A stretch of 64,000 bases of DNA from Nipponacmea schrenckii (GCA_030562195.1 JAUJPP010000007.1:16179769-16243768), one strand, 5' to 3'; positions 1-15,500 are shown, counted from the stretch's first letter. Numbers and translations: made by a program. The notes: generated by a model from the letters alone, not told the origin.

Positions 1-458
1 AATCATAAGGTTTCTCAACTGGCAGCTATTTGAGTCATTTGTGGCGTACATTGCAAAATGATGCTGGATGAAATTTGAAAACCGAAAAACTTTAAAAAAA
101 GAGAATGAATTGTTTTTTTAACTTAGGTAGTTAAGGAATAAATGTCTTGTATTTCACCCCCTTGACCCCCCCAAAGGAGTATCAGGCCTACACCCAACCA
201 GCACCATTGACTGGGAGCATAGACCCCAGGTTCATGGTGCTCTCATGGCAGGCAAAATCAAAACTGAACGTTATACAATTTATATAACAAGAAACACTAT
301 TATGGATACACTACCTCTCTTTGATATTAGCAACATTTTGATTCACATACGGGAATCTTTATCAAGCAATATAAAGCTTATTAGAGTATACTGTGAATAT
401 CTAGAAGGCATACTAAGTTTTAAATGAAAAAATATTTTACAGAAAGAAAGAGATTTAC

Positions 459-572
459 CTCATCTTCAGATTCCTGAAATTCTAAAATCTGGAATTCCAT
501 ATCATCTATTTGGTCCTTAGCTTCTTTTAAATCTTCCTCTAATTGAGATCGACTTGAAAATAATTCCTGTTT
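459..572 (-). CDS. JAKMIP: JAKMIP-like exon 10 (38 codons), last exon inside the window
   Basis: A phase-0 exon with a TTACAG acceptor and GTAAAT donor. It encodes KQELFSSRSQLEEDLKEAKD, then QIDDMEFQILEFQESEDE. It matches QLKNEMQDAKDQNELLEFRVLELE near the end of the short vertebrate JAKMIP1 isoform. The remaining C-terminal exons are off the left edge. Confidence 0.88.
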
Positions 573-3500
573 CTGTAATTGAAAAATAGAAAATCATAAA
601 TGAAAAAATAACATCATAGTTGTTTGTTGAGATAATCCAGACACTTAAATGACATAAAATCATTAATGAGTCATGTTTCAAAAAAAAAAAAAGAAAAAGA
701 AAGAAACAACTATATTTTACAAGGATAAAAAATTCACAAGTCCGCCGTGACAGGGATCCTTTCTACCAGCTGGTCCTTGGCCAAACCTCTTGGCATTATC
801 TTTCTCAGATTATCCGTACCCATTTACAGCTGGGTGGACTGGAATTATGAGCGAAGATGACTTATTCAAGGTCATTGAACTTTCACACGCCGATCGAGAT
901 TAGAACTCACGTCCGACATTTTCAACGTATCCAAGCAAATGACGTCATGACGTAAAGAACCAACGCTCTGATCGGTGTGCTATAGAACCCCACAAATCCA
1001 ATTTGAAAATTCATAAACTCTCAAAACCTTAGCACAAGGAATTCCTGTGCTTTTCTTTTGAAATAAAAGTAAACATTTTATTTTTTTAGAGCATTAACAG
1101 CAAGAACCTAGACATGATGTCTCATTTTATCTTTCAAGGGCAATAATCAAATTTTTTAAAAAATATTTCCTCCAAATAAAATATTATAACATAATCTTAT
1201 CAATTTACCAATACAAACCTATAATACAGATTAAAAATGAATGAAATTTGAGATATTGATTCAGTTGATTGAATTTCTTAAAAGTCTTAAAAAAAATAAC
1301 AAATGTTGAACAAACTAACCTGATTTTGTAGGTCCTCTATAATGTTTAACAATCTATCTCTTTCTCTCAATAAATTACACATGTCATCCTGCAACAGACA
1401 GAAAAACTAATAATAAAGCATAATATCAAAGTCAAACACACATAGCAAAAATAATCCACTATTCCAGGATCCAAATGTAAATACATGTAATTAAAATCTC
1501 CAAATTGCATAGTCACTAATTAGACTCCAAAAGAAAAAGAAAACAAGAATTGCTTACAATTTTGAACGTATTTCGACAGCCTTAAAATATTATTTAGGCT
1601 AAATTTGCCTACATCTAGAAAATATATTTTTTTGAGATCTTAAATGAATCTTGTCCTCTTCAATCAATTTATACTTAGTTTTTCCTATTTGAGTTATTTC
1701 CCTTGGCACATCATTTCAGGTTGTTGGAAGATTAGCTTCAAATAAAAGCCTTTTGCTCATTAGACAAACTTGACATTTTCAGTATTTTTTTTTTTTTCAT
1801 GACCAAAATTTCACCAATTTAATTGATGGGCCAATGGTATGAATGAATTGGTTTAAGACCAAAATACAAACCTTTCCCGTGCTTTGTAAAATCTGTTCTA
1901 ATTCTTCAATACGACCTTGGGACATGATCAAATCATGTTCAAGGTCACAGCGTAACTGAGAAGAAAAGTGCATAAAACAAAGAAATAAGCAAAAATAAAA
2001 ATGGTTGGCAGAAGATGAGATAAAAAAATGTAAAATTTAAAACATTGAAAGTGCTTAAAAGTTTTTCTTCAAGTCTCCGTTTCAGATAACCCAACTGATA
2101 ATAGCAATAATTATATAATTTCATGACCTTTCATGCTTTAAAACGTGTCATTTTCAATAACAGAAAGACAGGTTTAGTGTTATTCCAAATTGTGAGCATT
2201 TTTTACGAGATAAAGTAATTTTTTTAGCATATTAAAGATATACTTTGGAGCAATAAATATGTCCCTACAGTGAAAAAGGTGTGTTATAAAATTACAGAGA
2301 TATATGGAATATAACAACCAATGTTCACTTACTTTGTTTGTTCGTTGTGGATCAGCAAAGTTATCTGTATTTTTCATCACCAAGGCATGAGATCTTTCTA
2401 GTTGTAAATGTTCTTTCATTAATTTCTGATAACTCTTTTCTTTGTCTTCACGGGTAAGCTATTTAACAAAATACATTTTTATAAATGATTTAAACAAAAA
2501 TATAATTAATTTAATAAATATCTTTGAAGGTTGCTACTCTTTTTGACTAATGTTCACTTTCCATAACTGGAAAGTCCAAGCATGGTTAAGATATCTCTCT
2601 TAGCAGTGATGCAGGTAAAAGGGACTTACACATCAATACAATATAGTATAAGACAATAAACAGGGGTATTATAGGGGTATTCTAGGGGTATTGTGAGACA
2701 CAAATGTTAACAATCCTTTTATTTAAGGACAAAATATTCTTCTTTGCACAATGCATGGTGTTTTAGTGAACTCTGTAGCAGAAACAGGTGCAGGAAACTA
2801 AAAGATAAATGTGATTTAATTCAACTCCTTTTTGATCATTAATTCTTCACTGTTTATTACCTATAATCATGGACAATAACAGTAAATTTGATAATCTGAA
2901 AAAGGGGTGAATATCAATATTTAAGTTTACCTCATCCCAGAGTTCATCATCAGACATTGTTCCATGTGAAGCAGTCGACAAAGATAGTGAATTTTCCGAA
3001 TCTACAGATCGATCATCTTCATCATATCCATAAAATGTTTCTTTCACTCCACAACATTTTTCTTGTGATCTGCGCAATTTTTTACGTTTTTTATGATGTT
3101 GAATTAGTTCCATTCTTCGATCTTTTTCCTGCAAATATATTTTTGCAGTTTAGTTAATTTTTGCTTCCTCAAAATACACCTCCACTACTCTCCACATAGC
3201 AATGTATTCTGTGGAACCACTGGTGAAGGCTGGTGTGAGGGACACCCTCCAACACAACAATTCCAGCATACACATGGCTGCTGTGATTTTGGATTTTCTG
3301 GCTGAGAATTGAGTGCAATTGGTGTTTCGTCAGCCCTACTCATCCGACTTTGCATCCTGCGACTGGTTTCTGTTTTCTGTTCCTAACACCAAATCGTAAC
3401 AGTGCAGAACTTATTTTTCTAGTTCTGAAGATGCCAGGATTGAGTGTTCTCAAACATTCCTTCGGAGTCTTGGCATGAAGTCTTCAAAAAGTGGTTCCAC

Positions 3501-6500
3501 AAAATACATGTGTGGAGAGCGGTGGAGGTTACTTTGAGAAAGCCTCAGAATTTTTGGATGGCACCTTGTATCAGAAATATTAGAAATATTAATGACTTTT
3601 TAAAATAATTTGAATTGTTCCTGTGGAATGGGATACAAGACCCAAGTGGAAGTAAAATGTAGGATTGTGTATAGTTACGGTATAGATATGTTAAAACTTA
3701 CACTGCATGCTTGTTTTAATGAGGTGATTATTTTGGTCTGGTGGGCGAGTTCTTGACGTAATTTTTCAAATTCTACCAGTTGGTTTTCAAGATTAACTAA
3801 TCTTAGTTTCTCTTGACTCAATTGTCGAGCATAAACTGTGGCTTTTCTTTTGGAATGTTCTGCTTGTTCCTTCTACAAATATATATACATACAAATGGAA
3901 ATCAAACTTGGCAAATACTTTTATTTTTGAGGCATTATATACCTAATTTTAAACATGGGACAAAAAATTAGAAATCAAAGTCCTCTTTTATTTGCTTGAG
4001 TAATTAAGTTAGTTTTCTAGTAAAGAACATGCATTTCTAAGCCAAAGTATTTTCACTAATTATGAAAGAAACATGATGTCACTATGCAACTTTGGATCTT
4101 TTCAGTAAGAAGCTTAATTATCGAGTACATTTACTAATTCTTTATAAAAACAATGACTCACCAACTTTCCATGCTCATCAGTCAAGGAACTAATTTGGTC
4201 CTTTAAGTTACGATTGTCTGTTGTCAGGTCAACATTTTTCTCTAGAAACTTCCGGTTTCTTTCTTTTAATGATTTATGGCGTTCTTCTAAATCTTTTAGT
4301 TTCTTCACCTGTAGAACAAATATTTAATCAAGATAGAATGCTTTATGGTTTTGCTGGAAATAAGAACTTTTTATGCTTAAGATAGTTGGTGAAACCAATA
4401 ATTAGTGATTGTACTATAATTCTCACCCATTGAGCAATTATCATTTTTTTCAAATTTCAAATCAGATCAGAAGAAAACCATCTTATCCAGGCCCTTAATC
4501 CCAATTTCTCAATAAACTATTCGTTCCACCCTAGGCCTGTACTCCTGGGAGAATCAATCCCTCCTTTTCCCTAAATCTAAAGATCAGCTGAAATCAATGT
4601 TTTAGCTATTCGAAACAAATTCAGGATCAATGTAAAATCCTGTCTCTAAATAATTTCTAATAATATCAAATTTCAATTCAAACCTAATTTCTGGGAGATG
4701 TCAACAGACTATCTCCTAACAAAGTATGTGTTATCATCTTAGTATTATCAAATATATTCCCATCCATTATTAGTCTAAGTTATTTTATAATCTTTCAAGT
4801 GACAGGAGTAGATATCTTATCTTAAAGTCTTGAAATTAATCCTTAAGAAACATTTCATAACATTGATGGATGTCTGTTTCGATTTAAATACAACAGTAAC
4901 AGAAGTTTTAAACATTTTATATGTAAGCTTGACTTTGAAATGATATTGCCAGCTAAATATAAAGTCAAAGTGTAAGATAACTTCAAAATAGCAATCTGCC
5001 AAATAATCCTATTTATCATTAAAATAAATCAAGAAGAGAATACAGATTTTGCTGGAAGCAAGACTACATGAAAAATTCCAACTTTGATAGATATAGATTG
5101 GAAATATCTGAAGATGTATTAGAAATATAATATCTGTACATTTCTATCAGTAATTATCTAAAAAAAATGTCTGTAGATATATTAGAACCATCTGTAGATA
5201 TATTAGAAACATTTGTAGATATATTAGAAACATTTGTAGATATATTACAAACATTTGTAGATATATTACAAACATTTGTAGATATATTACAAACATTTGT
5301 AGATATATTAGAAAAAGTCTGTAGATGAATTAGAATCTCCCTAGATGAATTAGAATATACCTAGATATATATTGGAAATATATGTAGATATATAATAGAA
5401 ATAAGAAATATTCTTACATATATATTATTTAGAAATATCTGTTTATACTATATAATAGAAATTAGGAATATTTGTAAAAAATACTAACTGGCACCTGAAG
5501 CAATTTGAATTTAACAGACATGGTCTAGAACTGACCCATGACTAAGAATCAGAGTATTCATTGTGTCCAAATAGATTCCAAAAGTGTTCCTGAATATAAG
5601 TATATATGTGCACTTTTAACCTTATATATCTTCAAAAAAATAAATTCCATGAATAAAGAAAAATTTACCATTTTCTATCCCTTATTAAGATTTATCCAGA
5701 GTATGCACTCATGACATTAAAAACACAAAATCAATATTGTTCAAGAAGGTGGTTTGAGTTGTAATGGTTCAATATTAACTCAACTATTCAGATTTTATGA
5801 TCAAAAGTTATTGACCTCTCAGGTAAAAGTAACCAAAATTTTATGTCCATCAAAAGGATTAAGAGACACTCCACTGTCCATAATGGGATTTGATTTTATG
5901 AGTATTATCAATATATAATTGTTAACAACTGGGTGTCAACCACCCTTTAAATACATTAGTTTTACTTCATCTTTGTAAATAAATGTACTTATGTACCTTC
6001 ATGTATATACATGCATTTGAAAAGTGTTTGTACTTCCAAGCCAATATTAACATCATGGGCAGTATAAATCAAGCATTTATATGCATTTGATAATTTTAGT
6101 TGCATCATGGAAGTCGCAAAAGTTTAACTTAACTTCTCTATATTAGAATCAAATCATTTTAATAGCAGATTAACAGCCAATTTGATTTTAATATTTAACA
6201 GAGATATGGGTATCTGTTATAAGCTATGACAGTTGTTATTTAGACAGTCAAGTATATATCTCTTTTATTAATATTAGTTAATTGGATGTACTGTTCAATA
6301 TGTTATTAAGCTATATTTCTCACTAGGTGGTAGTAATATATTGGTATTAACAGACCCCCTCTAAAACATCCTGACCATTACGACCATCATAATATTACAT
6401 TTATATCAATTTAACACTCTATCATACATTATTCTGATTAAAGTGGATTTCTGCATATTGGTTTTCGTTAATCAAGTTTTTCTTAAAGAATGCTACTTCT

Positions 6501-9500
6501 TAAAATAGACATCAAATTTAAAATTTCAAACTTGGTCAATAAAAGTATATATTCATCAGGTAAAGAAGCACAAGATATATGGATATACTATTTCTAACAA
6601 TTTATTAACTCAACGTTTCACATGCTCATACAGGCAGCGTTATCAAGAGATAACGCTGCCTGTATGAGCATGTGAAACGTTGAGTTAATAAATTGTTAGA
6701 AATAGTATATCCATATATCTTGTGCTTCTTTACCTATGCCTATTTCTATATGTCTTATAAAGTATATATTCATCAGTTGGTGAATCAGGTTTACCAGGTG
6801 CCATGATTATAGAATAGGATCTCTATATAACATGATATTTCCATTAATCTAAGTAATTATTGAAAAACGGTAGTAAAGCATGTCTTAATATTACTAAGAT
6901 TAATGGAATATTACTTAATTCTGTTGTCTAATTTTGACACATTGCTTTTCTACTATTGAACAAAGACTCATTTAAGCAGAGTTTTCAAAATTTCAAACCC
7001 CAGCACATCCTATGAAGAAAGGATATCTTTAATAAAGTCCAGAGGAAGATAAATAGAGCATTCAGTTGATACATTATCCTACATGTATATACAAGGTCAG
7101 AGAGAATAATTCAAGTATTTGTTATTACTTGTCCATATATCTGACTTCAATCTCAGAATTACTAACAATCTTTATATCTTAACACATCAAAGGAATAATA
7201 AAAGAGTATTGATTGATATCAAATTCTGCTGTGTTATGCAGTTGATTACATATTTTATTAAATTAAATTGCACATCAGATTTTGAGATAATACACTAATT
7301 GGAAAATACAATCAATTCAATAATCACCCATTCGCAAATGGTTCCAGACAATCAAGAAATTCTAAAATATCACTTGGTCCTTGCAACAAAAAATAAATCC
7401 ATTTTATTCGAGACCTTTAATTAAAGGGGAAATATGTAAAGTTCATTATCAAAAGCCCCAAATATCAATGGTAAATATTTCTCAAATATGCTATTTTCAT
7501 TCATGTATCCACTTGATCAAACTTTATTTGTTTTAAATGTGTTCATTAAAATGAAAGGTAAAGTTTTCATGAACTTAAGAAAAAAAAATTTTTTCGACCT
7601 ACAAAAAAGTTAGATCAGCCCTTTAAGAGATTAGGCTTCCTATTATGTATATCTATAAGTGAAAAGGTTACATGGGTACCTGAAATATAGTTCTTATAAG
7701 TAAAAAAGCATTGTCTAAGCATATGGATGAGATGCCAAACCATGGCCCTGTGTGCCACATAATTTACATCACTGGAAAGTTTTAAAAATACAAAAAGAAG
7801 GCCAATGCCACTGACATAAGACAATTTCCTTCATTGGACACTTCTAGGTTCTGTCCATTTTAATTAATAAACAGAACAGAAAAGCAGGATGTAAAACTCC
7901 ATTTCATTTTAGAAAGTAAAACATAAACCTGTCCATTCAAACTGGTCATTTCAATATCAAGATGAGTACTTGTTACATGCTTTTAAAGAAAGTATTTAAT
8001 GAGAATTGTTTAATTAAGCCTACTTTAATTACAGAAATTCAGGCTTAAATCACTGATTCAATATAACAGAAATATAACATGCTTATTACTGTTGTCTCAT
8101 TGATATTTATCTGATCACAGTAGGTCACTGAGAACCGTTAAAGAAATTTCACAAAGAAATCAGATCGGGTTTTAACAATTTGAACTCTTTTCTCTAATCA
8201 GTCTTATAGTGGTTCATTAACAGTCATACATTGAAGTGTTTTCAAACAATCACACATTCATGAAGTTATAGTACTGTTATTTTATGACATTTTGTTTGAC
8301 TCCTGAGCAAATTTCAGTAAATTTCAATGACTGAATTGATTGCTTTAATTTGTCTTGAGGTAAATAAATGTTCAATAGTGAATTTATTTCACTGACAATG
8401 TGGTTTCCATGATTTTGAATGTGGTATATGTGGTACATTTTTGCCATGAACAGTTAGTTTTGTGTTTTATAATAGTTTTAAAGTCAACTGTTTACAAAAC
8501 CACTTTCTTAAATTTAAGTAATTGATTTTAAAAATCTGTTGTTTTGGAATAATCTTTTTCCTAATTTGGCATTATTTTGTGATTTTTTCCAGACCCATGC
8601 ATTTAAATTATACACGTATGTTTTAGCGAGATAATGCCCGTTATTTGACAGTACTAATAAGAGAATATTTGTATATATTAAAGATATATTAATTGTTGTA
8701 TGTAAAAAATACTGGTTTTAAACAAATCATGATATCACTTACCGCTTGCTTATCAAGTATGTTATCATCAGATTGGTTACTTTCTCTTTCCAGTTCCATA
8801 CACTCTTCACTCTTTTTCTTTTCACATAACTACAATAAATATTCAATATATTATAAAACTGGATTTATTCTTATATCACCCACAATCTATTCCCATCATG
8901 TCCTTTTCTAAAACCCATTTTTTTATTTGTCTATTTTTCCATTTCATTCCTCTCACATCCAATATTCTCCCTTCTCATTTTGAACCCCCAAATTTATCTA
9001 TTTCATTTTAACACTACTTTACCAAAACTGAATCCTGTCCATGTAATACAAACAGTATAAGGAACATGGACATAAAGTATTAAAAAGTCCTATATAGTGA
9101 TAAAAACCTGAGACCAGCATTTTTTATTTAATTTGGCTAAGTCCAATTTCTTTCTATTTCAGGAAATACATGTATTTTTAAATTCAGTGTTTAATGTTCA
9201 GCCATCAAGTTTCAAATCTTGATCATTATGATGAAATCGGAAATGTTTTATAAATATAAAGAATACAATGTCAAGGTCAACTTACTGGTGAATCAAAAGA
9301 AAATGACTTGAGTGCCTGGTTGTGTTTAAGGGGACTGGAAAAAGAGAGTTGTCTGTCAGCAGCAGTGTTGGAGGTATTAGCTGCTGTGGCAGACATTTTG
9401 TTTTGGTGGTTTCGATCCAGCTGTAGTGAAACGGCATAGCCTGCTGTTTGTCCCAGTTCTTTCTCTAAATGCGAAATAATTTTATCCTTATTCTTTAATT

Positions 9501-12500
9501 GTTCAATCTGAAATATATAACAAAAGCCTTAATTAAGCGCTCATTATTAAATATCTACAAGTCTTTCAGCATCAACCTTTCTGTTGGCACGGACAAACCT
9601 TCAAGGTATTCAAGGCATTTATATAGCATTTAAGAAAAGAAAGCAAGAAAGAAACTATCTATATGTGCACAAGTCTGCCGTGATAGGGATCCTTTCTACC
9701 AACTGGACATTGGCCAAATCTCTTGGCATTGATCTTCCTAGATTATCCGTACCCATTTAGAGCTGGGTTGACTGGAATTATGAGTGAAGATGACTTATTC
9801 AAGACCATCAGACTTTCACCACTCAGATTGAGATAAGAACTCACGTATCCTAAGGAAATGACATCATGGCGTAGAGAACTAACGCTCTAACCACTGTGCT
9901 ATAGAACCCAATGCAATTGTGAGCACAATAAATAGATAGAGCAATATGGAGGAACAATCACTGGTTTATATAATGTATTATAAAGTTTCCACAGTTGTCC
10001 TCAGGCACATAATTGGTATTGTTTCCTTGTTTTACATGGAAACAAATTCAAACGCCAATAATAAGGTACATGAAGATTTGTCTTCATAGGTAATGGAGGA
10101 TAATAATAAGGCTTATTTTTTATTAACAAAATTCAATCTAAAACCATATTTGAGCTGATCTTAAATTCAGCTTAGAATAATTGGTAAAATTCAATTTACC
10201 AAAAAAAGCTGTTTATATTTCCTTAATTGAAATATTCAAACTGGAATCAGAATGGTATTGACAGAATTTAATCAATCAAAATATTGAGGTCATGCTGATA
10301 TTCTTGTGTATTCCAAGAATGTCTGCAAGTCTGTCTATTAGCTGCTGTGAGTAAACTACAGCATAATTCATTTACCACACTATTGGAATGATGCCAGATG
10401 AAATAGAGAAGTGCCTGGAAGGTGAAATTCTATTGTTAAAACAAACAACTAATTCTACAGAAATAAATCACCATGACAAGATGTTTTATTATTGGTATTC
10501 TTCTATTTAGAACTTCTGTAGAATTCAATTCAAACTATTTCTATTGCTGAAAACTACCACTGGGCTTGTTTTTGGCAGCAATAGTCAGATTCAGAATATT
10601 ATTTCCTACCTTCTGAACTATTAAATTAGAATTTAAGATCTGAACTATATGAGATTGTCCAGTAAATGAAATATTAAGAGTCAATAACTCACATACACCA
10701 GAAGAGATTTATCTCGTGTCTTGTAAGAGAACAAATTGTACTAAAATATTTTTGTTATCAAATCAATCACAATTTTCACTTGGTTAAAACTTGTCTAAAA
10801 ATCAATCAAATTCCAGCTTAATGTGAGATGGTCTAAGATTTGATACATTTTTTTTTAAGAATGAGAGTGATAAACGATGTTATTAGTGTCAAGGGAAATA
10901 ATATTATCCTCTTTCACTGGAATAGACATCATATTTCCTTTATCTTACTGCTTCCTAATAATTCATTTATATATACAGCATATAGCTTTACTGTTGTCAA
11001 CAGGAAATTATATGTCATATTCACAGATGACCTAATTAAAAACATCATGTCCAATTCACATGAGGGAAATTACAATATCAGGAATAAGGGTTAATTAGGA
11101 AGACAATGATAAAAGGGATAGGTTCACATTTCATTTGACCAATGGTATTTTGTCTCAGAAAGGCGGGGAATTTTTCAGCTAAGTTTATAAGCGTTCAATG
11201 CTAACTATCAAAATTTGAACCTTCAATGTCCAAGTGTGTCCAGTGTTAAGCCTTCTCAATCACATGATGTTAGCCTCTACCCACATTATTGTTTCAAAGT
11301 TAAATTTATTGAACTTTCAAGATTCAGCAAACGATGATGGTTTTGATTCCTGTAATTTAACTACCCTCACTTTAGGTCTTAATAATCAAGACAGTGAAAT
11401 CTAACAGTTAAAACACTATTTGTTGCCAATTGTTATGAAATTAGGTCAACCATCATTTGTACCTACAATCTTACTTGATTAAAGGAATGATACTCATATG
11501 TCACATCAACTGACTTGTTTCAGTGTTTAACAAGTAGAAAATCATTATCATTAGTCATAATTAACCAAGAAAGAGCAATTTGACCAGTTGAAACACTGAA
11601 CTCAGTTCTTTTAAATACAGTGATGCATACTCAGAGTAAAAAATAAAGCTTGAACTGCCAAAAAAAAAAAATATTGATTAAACTTGGTGATCTTTAAAAT
11701 CAATCAAGGATTATTAAGAGTTATAGATACAAATGGAAACCTTTTGTTCACATTGTCGCCTAGTTGTTATGACATAAATCTGAAGATGCTTGAAAGTTAA
11801 TACAACATTCTTCAGGGTAGCATATACTTGTATATACTTGGCAGGTAAGCATGTCCTTTTTTTTGGCTCCCAAAGATAGATATAAGAAAATTTAATAACA
11901 TTCATGTCATACAAAATGTCCACAATGTCATACTGAATGTTTTCAATAAGGCAATAAACAATACTGCGTTGATATACAAAACTGCATTGATATACAATAC
12001 TGCGTTGATATACAATACTGCGTTGATATACAATACTGCGTTGATATACAATACTGCATTGATATACAATACTGCGTTGATATACAATACTGCGTTGATA
12101 TACAATACTGCATTGATATACAATACTGCATTGATATACAATACTGCATTGATATACAATACTGCATTGATATACAATACTGCGTTGATATACAATACTG
12201 CATTGATATACAATACTGCGTTGATATACAATACTGCGTTGATATACAATACTGCGTTGATATACAATACTGCATTGATATACAATACTGTGTTGATATA
12301 CAATACTGTGTTGATATACAATACTGCATTGATATACAAAACTGCATTGATATACAATACTGCATTGATATACAATACTGCATTGATATACAATACTGCA
12401 TTGAAAATACAATACTGTGTTGAGATACAATACTGTGTTGATATACAAAACTGTGTTGATATACAAAACTGCATTGATATACAATACTGTGTTGATACTG

Positions 12501-15500
12501 CTTAAATGACTCTATCAAGGACAAATTTATTTTTTCATACCAACCAAAATAGTATGTCTAAAATTCACAATATATTATGTCAATGTGCACCAGAATATGC
12601 CAGAAAACCATTATATTTTGGAAATCAACCAAGAAAAGAGGATGCTTTCAACAAGTTGGAAGTAAAGTCATGCCTTTGGCACTTGATCAACGAGTTATAG
12701 TGTTGAGAACAAAGTGTTTTAACACCAAATCATGTTTTTATCATTATCATAATGTAATGTTGCTTAATAACATGGTATCATTTAACAACTCAAGTATTTA
12801 GACTTGTTTAGAACTCCATTGGAACACATTTCCACGGATTATTTTACCAAAGGAATTCTTAATTTTTTCCCATAGAATATCAGTAAGCTTTGATGTTAAA
12901 ATATTTTCATCTGAATGTTACAAGTTAAGCATTTAATTAATTGGAAGTTTCTGAAGTTAACACATTAACACTTTGATTCCATATTTACATATATTCAATA
13001 AACTTCAACTTAAACACCAGGACATTTGAATATTCACACAAAGATAAAAACTTGTGAAGTTATAACTTTTAAAGAACACAAATTCCAACAAATGTTCATT
13101 ATGTTATTTTTTTTTTCCAAGTTTCAGAAAAATCTGTTAAAATTTTATTAAAGCATTTTCCTTATGCAGTGTCAAGCAATTTTTACTTGCTGTTATTCAG
13201 CGAAAAGCGCTCAAATTCAAATTTTATCTTCACTATATACATACATATACAAAGTGGAATAACTTCTTAAATTTGATGGTGCTCAACTTGTATCAGTTCT
13301 TATTGTATTTTTCATTTTGATCAATTTGGGATAAAAGTTATACCAGCTTTGACATGACTTCGTTAGTCATTGAAAGTTAAGGTCACTATTCCATTATACA
13401 TACCGTATAATTTCATGTATAATGCGCAGGTTTTTACCCTAAAATGGGCCCAACAAAGAGGGGGTGCGCACTATATACGGTTAAATAAATTTGGGGTATT
13501 TTTTCCCAACGAAAATGCTGCAAGTCGATGTTAAGGATCTGCCATTTATATTATATGACAATAATAATATTGGCTGGAATTTCTTTAGAAGTGTCAGTTA
13601 GAGATGACTTGATACATCGATCTTTAATAGAGTTAATAACAACAGACAAACAAAGCTAGTTAAGGTGCAAAGTAAAGGCAGCTTAAGAGTAACTGGTTGG
13701 AGTTCAGCTGCCGTAAATATATTAGTCTGAGTGCACTAAAAGAGGTTAACACTCATGATTATGAAGAGTATTTGAAATATGCCAAATAATCAATTGGCCA
13801 GACGTATATTAAATAAATAGTTTATATTATCATGAAATACATCAGTCTACAGAAAAATTAAAATACAGAACAGCCTTATCTTATTGAGACATAGCTGGAA
13901 TCGTTTCAAAGAAAATAACCTGTTTAATTATCATTACTAATTATAAAAATCTTTTGATATTTTCTCAGTTTAACTAATGATCAACCTGATTCAAGAATCA
14001 CTCATTAAAAACTGGTACATAAATCGTGGCAGTCTGCGGCAATTTTTATAAAAAGATATATTTTGTAATATCTATAAATATCTAGCTAAAGCATAGATAA
14101 TGGTAAAAATAAAGGTCAATCTGACTTTTTGAATATCATATAACCAAACGAAGGAACATTACAATTTGCTTTCAAAAAAATAAACAACCCATACTTATGT
14201 TAACATCAACCAAACAAACCACAACCCAATTTGTTGTACTTTCTTGAGGATGTGGTAATACTTGTGAGAAAAATTACATAATCAAAGCTAAAACGAAGCA
14301 AGATATGATGGGAGAAAAGCTGCAGTTAAACTTCCTGCAAATATCACACATTTCTTTTTGAAGTGAGTATGAAATGACCATTGAATCAGACTAAAAATTC
14401 TTCTGCATAATAGTTTTATTGGTTGAAATTTCCATGAAATTGAGGACAATTTAAGACTTTCAAGGCTATCTGAATTGATATCTCAATGACTTACACAAGT
14501 GGTTGCCTAGCAAGATACGCCCACTTTAAAATATATTTTCTGTTTTAACACAGGCAAAAAACTCTAAGATTATTTAGGTCTAATCCAAGTTCTCGTCAAT
14601 ATAAATGTTCACACCAAATTTCATTAAAATCAGATGAAAACTGTATTGTCGATCACAATCACAAGCCGTGTTTTGACTAAGTCAAGTGCAATAACTCAAA
14701 AACAGTATATCAAAATGTCAATTTCTAACTTGACCAAAATGACATCAACTTCAATGATCACACCAAATTTCATTCCAATCAGATGAAAACTGTTGTCTCT
14801 ATCCTATTCACAAGTCTATTTGGACACAATTTGACTTAGTCAAGGCCAATAACTCAAAGAACATTCACCAAAAAATCGTCACTATCAAACTTGTTTAAGA
14901 TCTCATCAATATAAAGCGCTCACAAGCCAATTTTGAGGGGTTTTAATTAAGTCAAGTGCAATAACTCAAAAACCATTCATCAGAAAATCGCAAATTTCGA
15001 ACTTGTCCAAGATCTCATCAATATAAATGATCACAGCAAGTTTCATTCAAATCTGATGAAAATTGTAGTCTCAATTGCGTTCACAAGCCAATTTAGACAT
15101 GTTCTGGCTAAGTCAAGTGCAATAACTCAAAAACCGTTTCAATTGCCAATTTCGAACTTGTCCGAGATCTCATCAATATAAATGATCACAGCAAATTTCA
15201 TTCAAATCCGACAAAAACTGTAGTCTCTATCGCGTTCACAAGCAATTGTGGACGGACGGACGGACCGACCGACGGACAGGGGTGATGACAATATACGACC
15301 ACATTATAATGTGGGCGTATAAAAATGTGGTCAAACCGTAGAGGGAGATATACAAATAACCCACTGTTTCACTATAATGTTATTTGATATCTAAATGTCA
15401 TTGATATAAATTTCTGGAATATTTTAATATAATATATTTCATATTTATTGGTAAATGGCTTATAAATGTCAGATATAATCATATCATTTCTATATTTTCA

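Larger units (their letters stand above)
4309..8742 (-). other. JAKMIP intron, 4.4 kb
   Basis: No further coding exon recognised. It holds the 21-bp minisatellite and the perfect palindrome; the rest is AT-rich with no recognisable gene. Confidence 0.6.

Noticed and set aside
9840..9912. Possible genuine tRNA gene on the minus strand
   Set aside because: Only the A-box side is good; no cloverleaf can be closed, and the same unit recurs at 725, so it is a SINE head.
11714..12524. Long repetitive open frames on both strands (up to 256 codons)
   Set aside because: They are the 18-bp minisatellite read in different frames; no non-repeat domain, splice support or family match.
12506..12801. Two overlapping plus-strand ORFs of 64 and 74 codons after the 18-bp array
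   Set aside because: Composition and lack of splice sites suggest chance; no similarity recognised.
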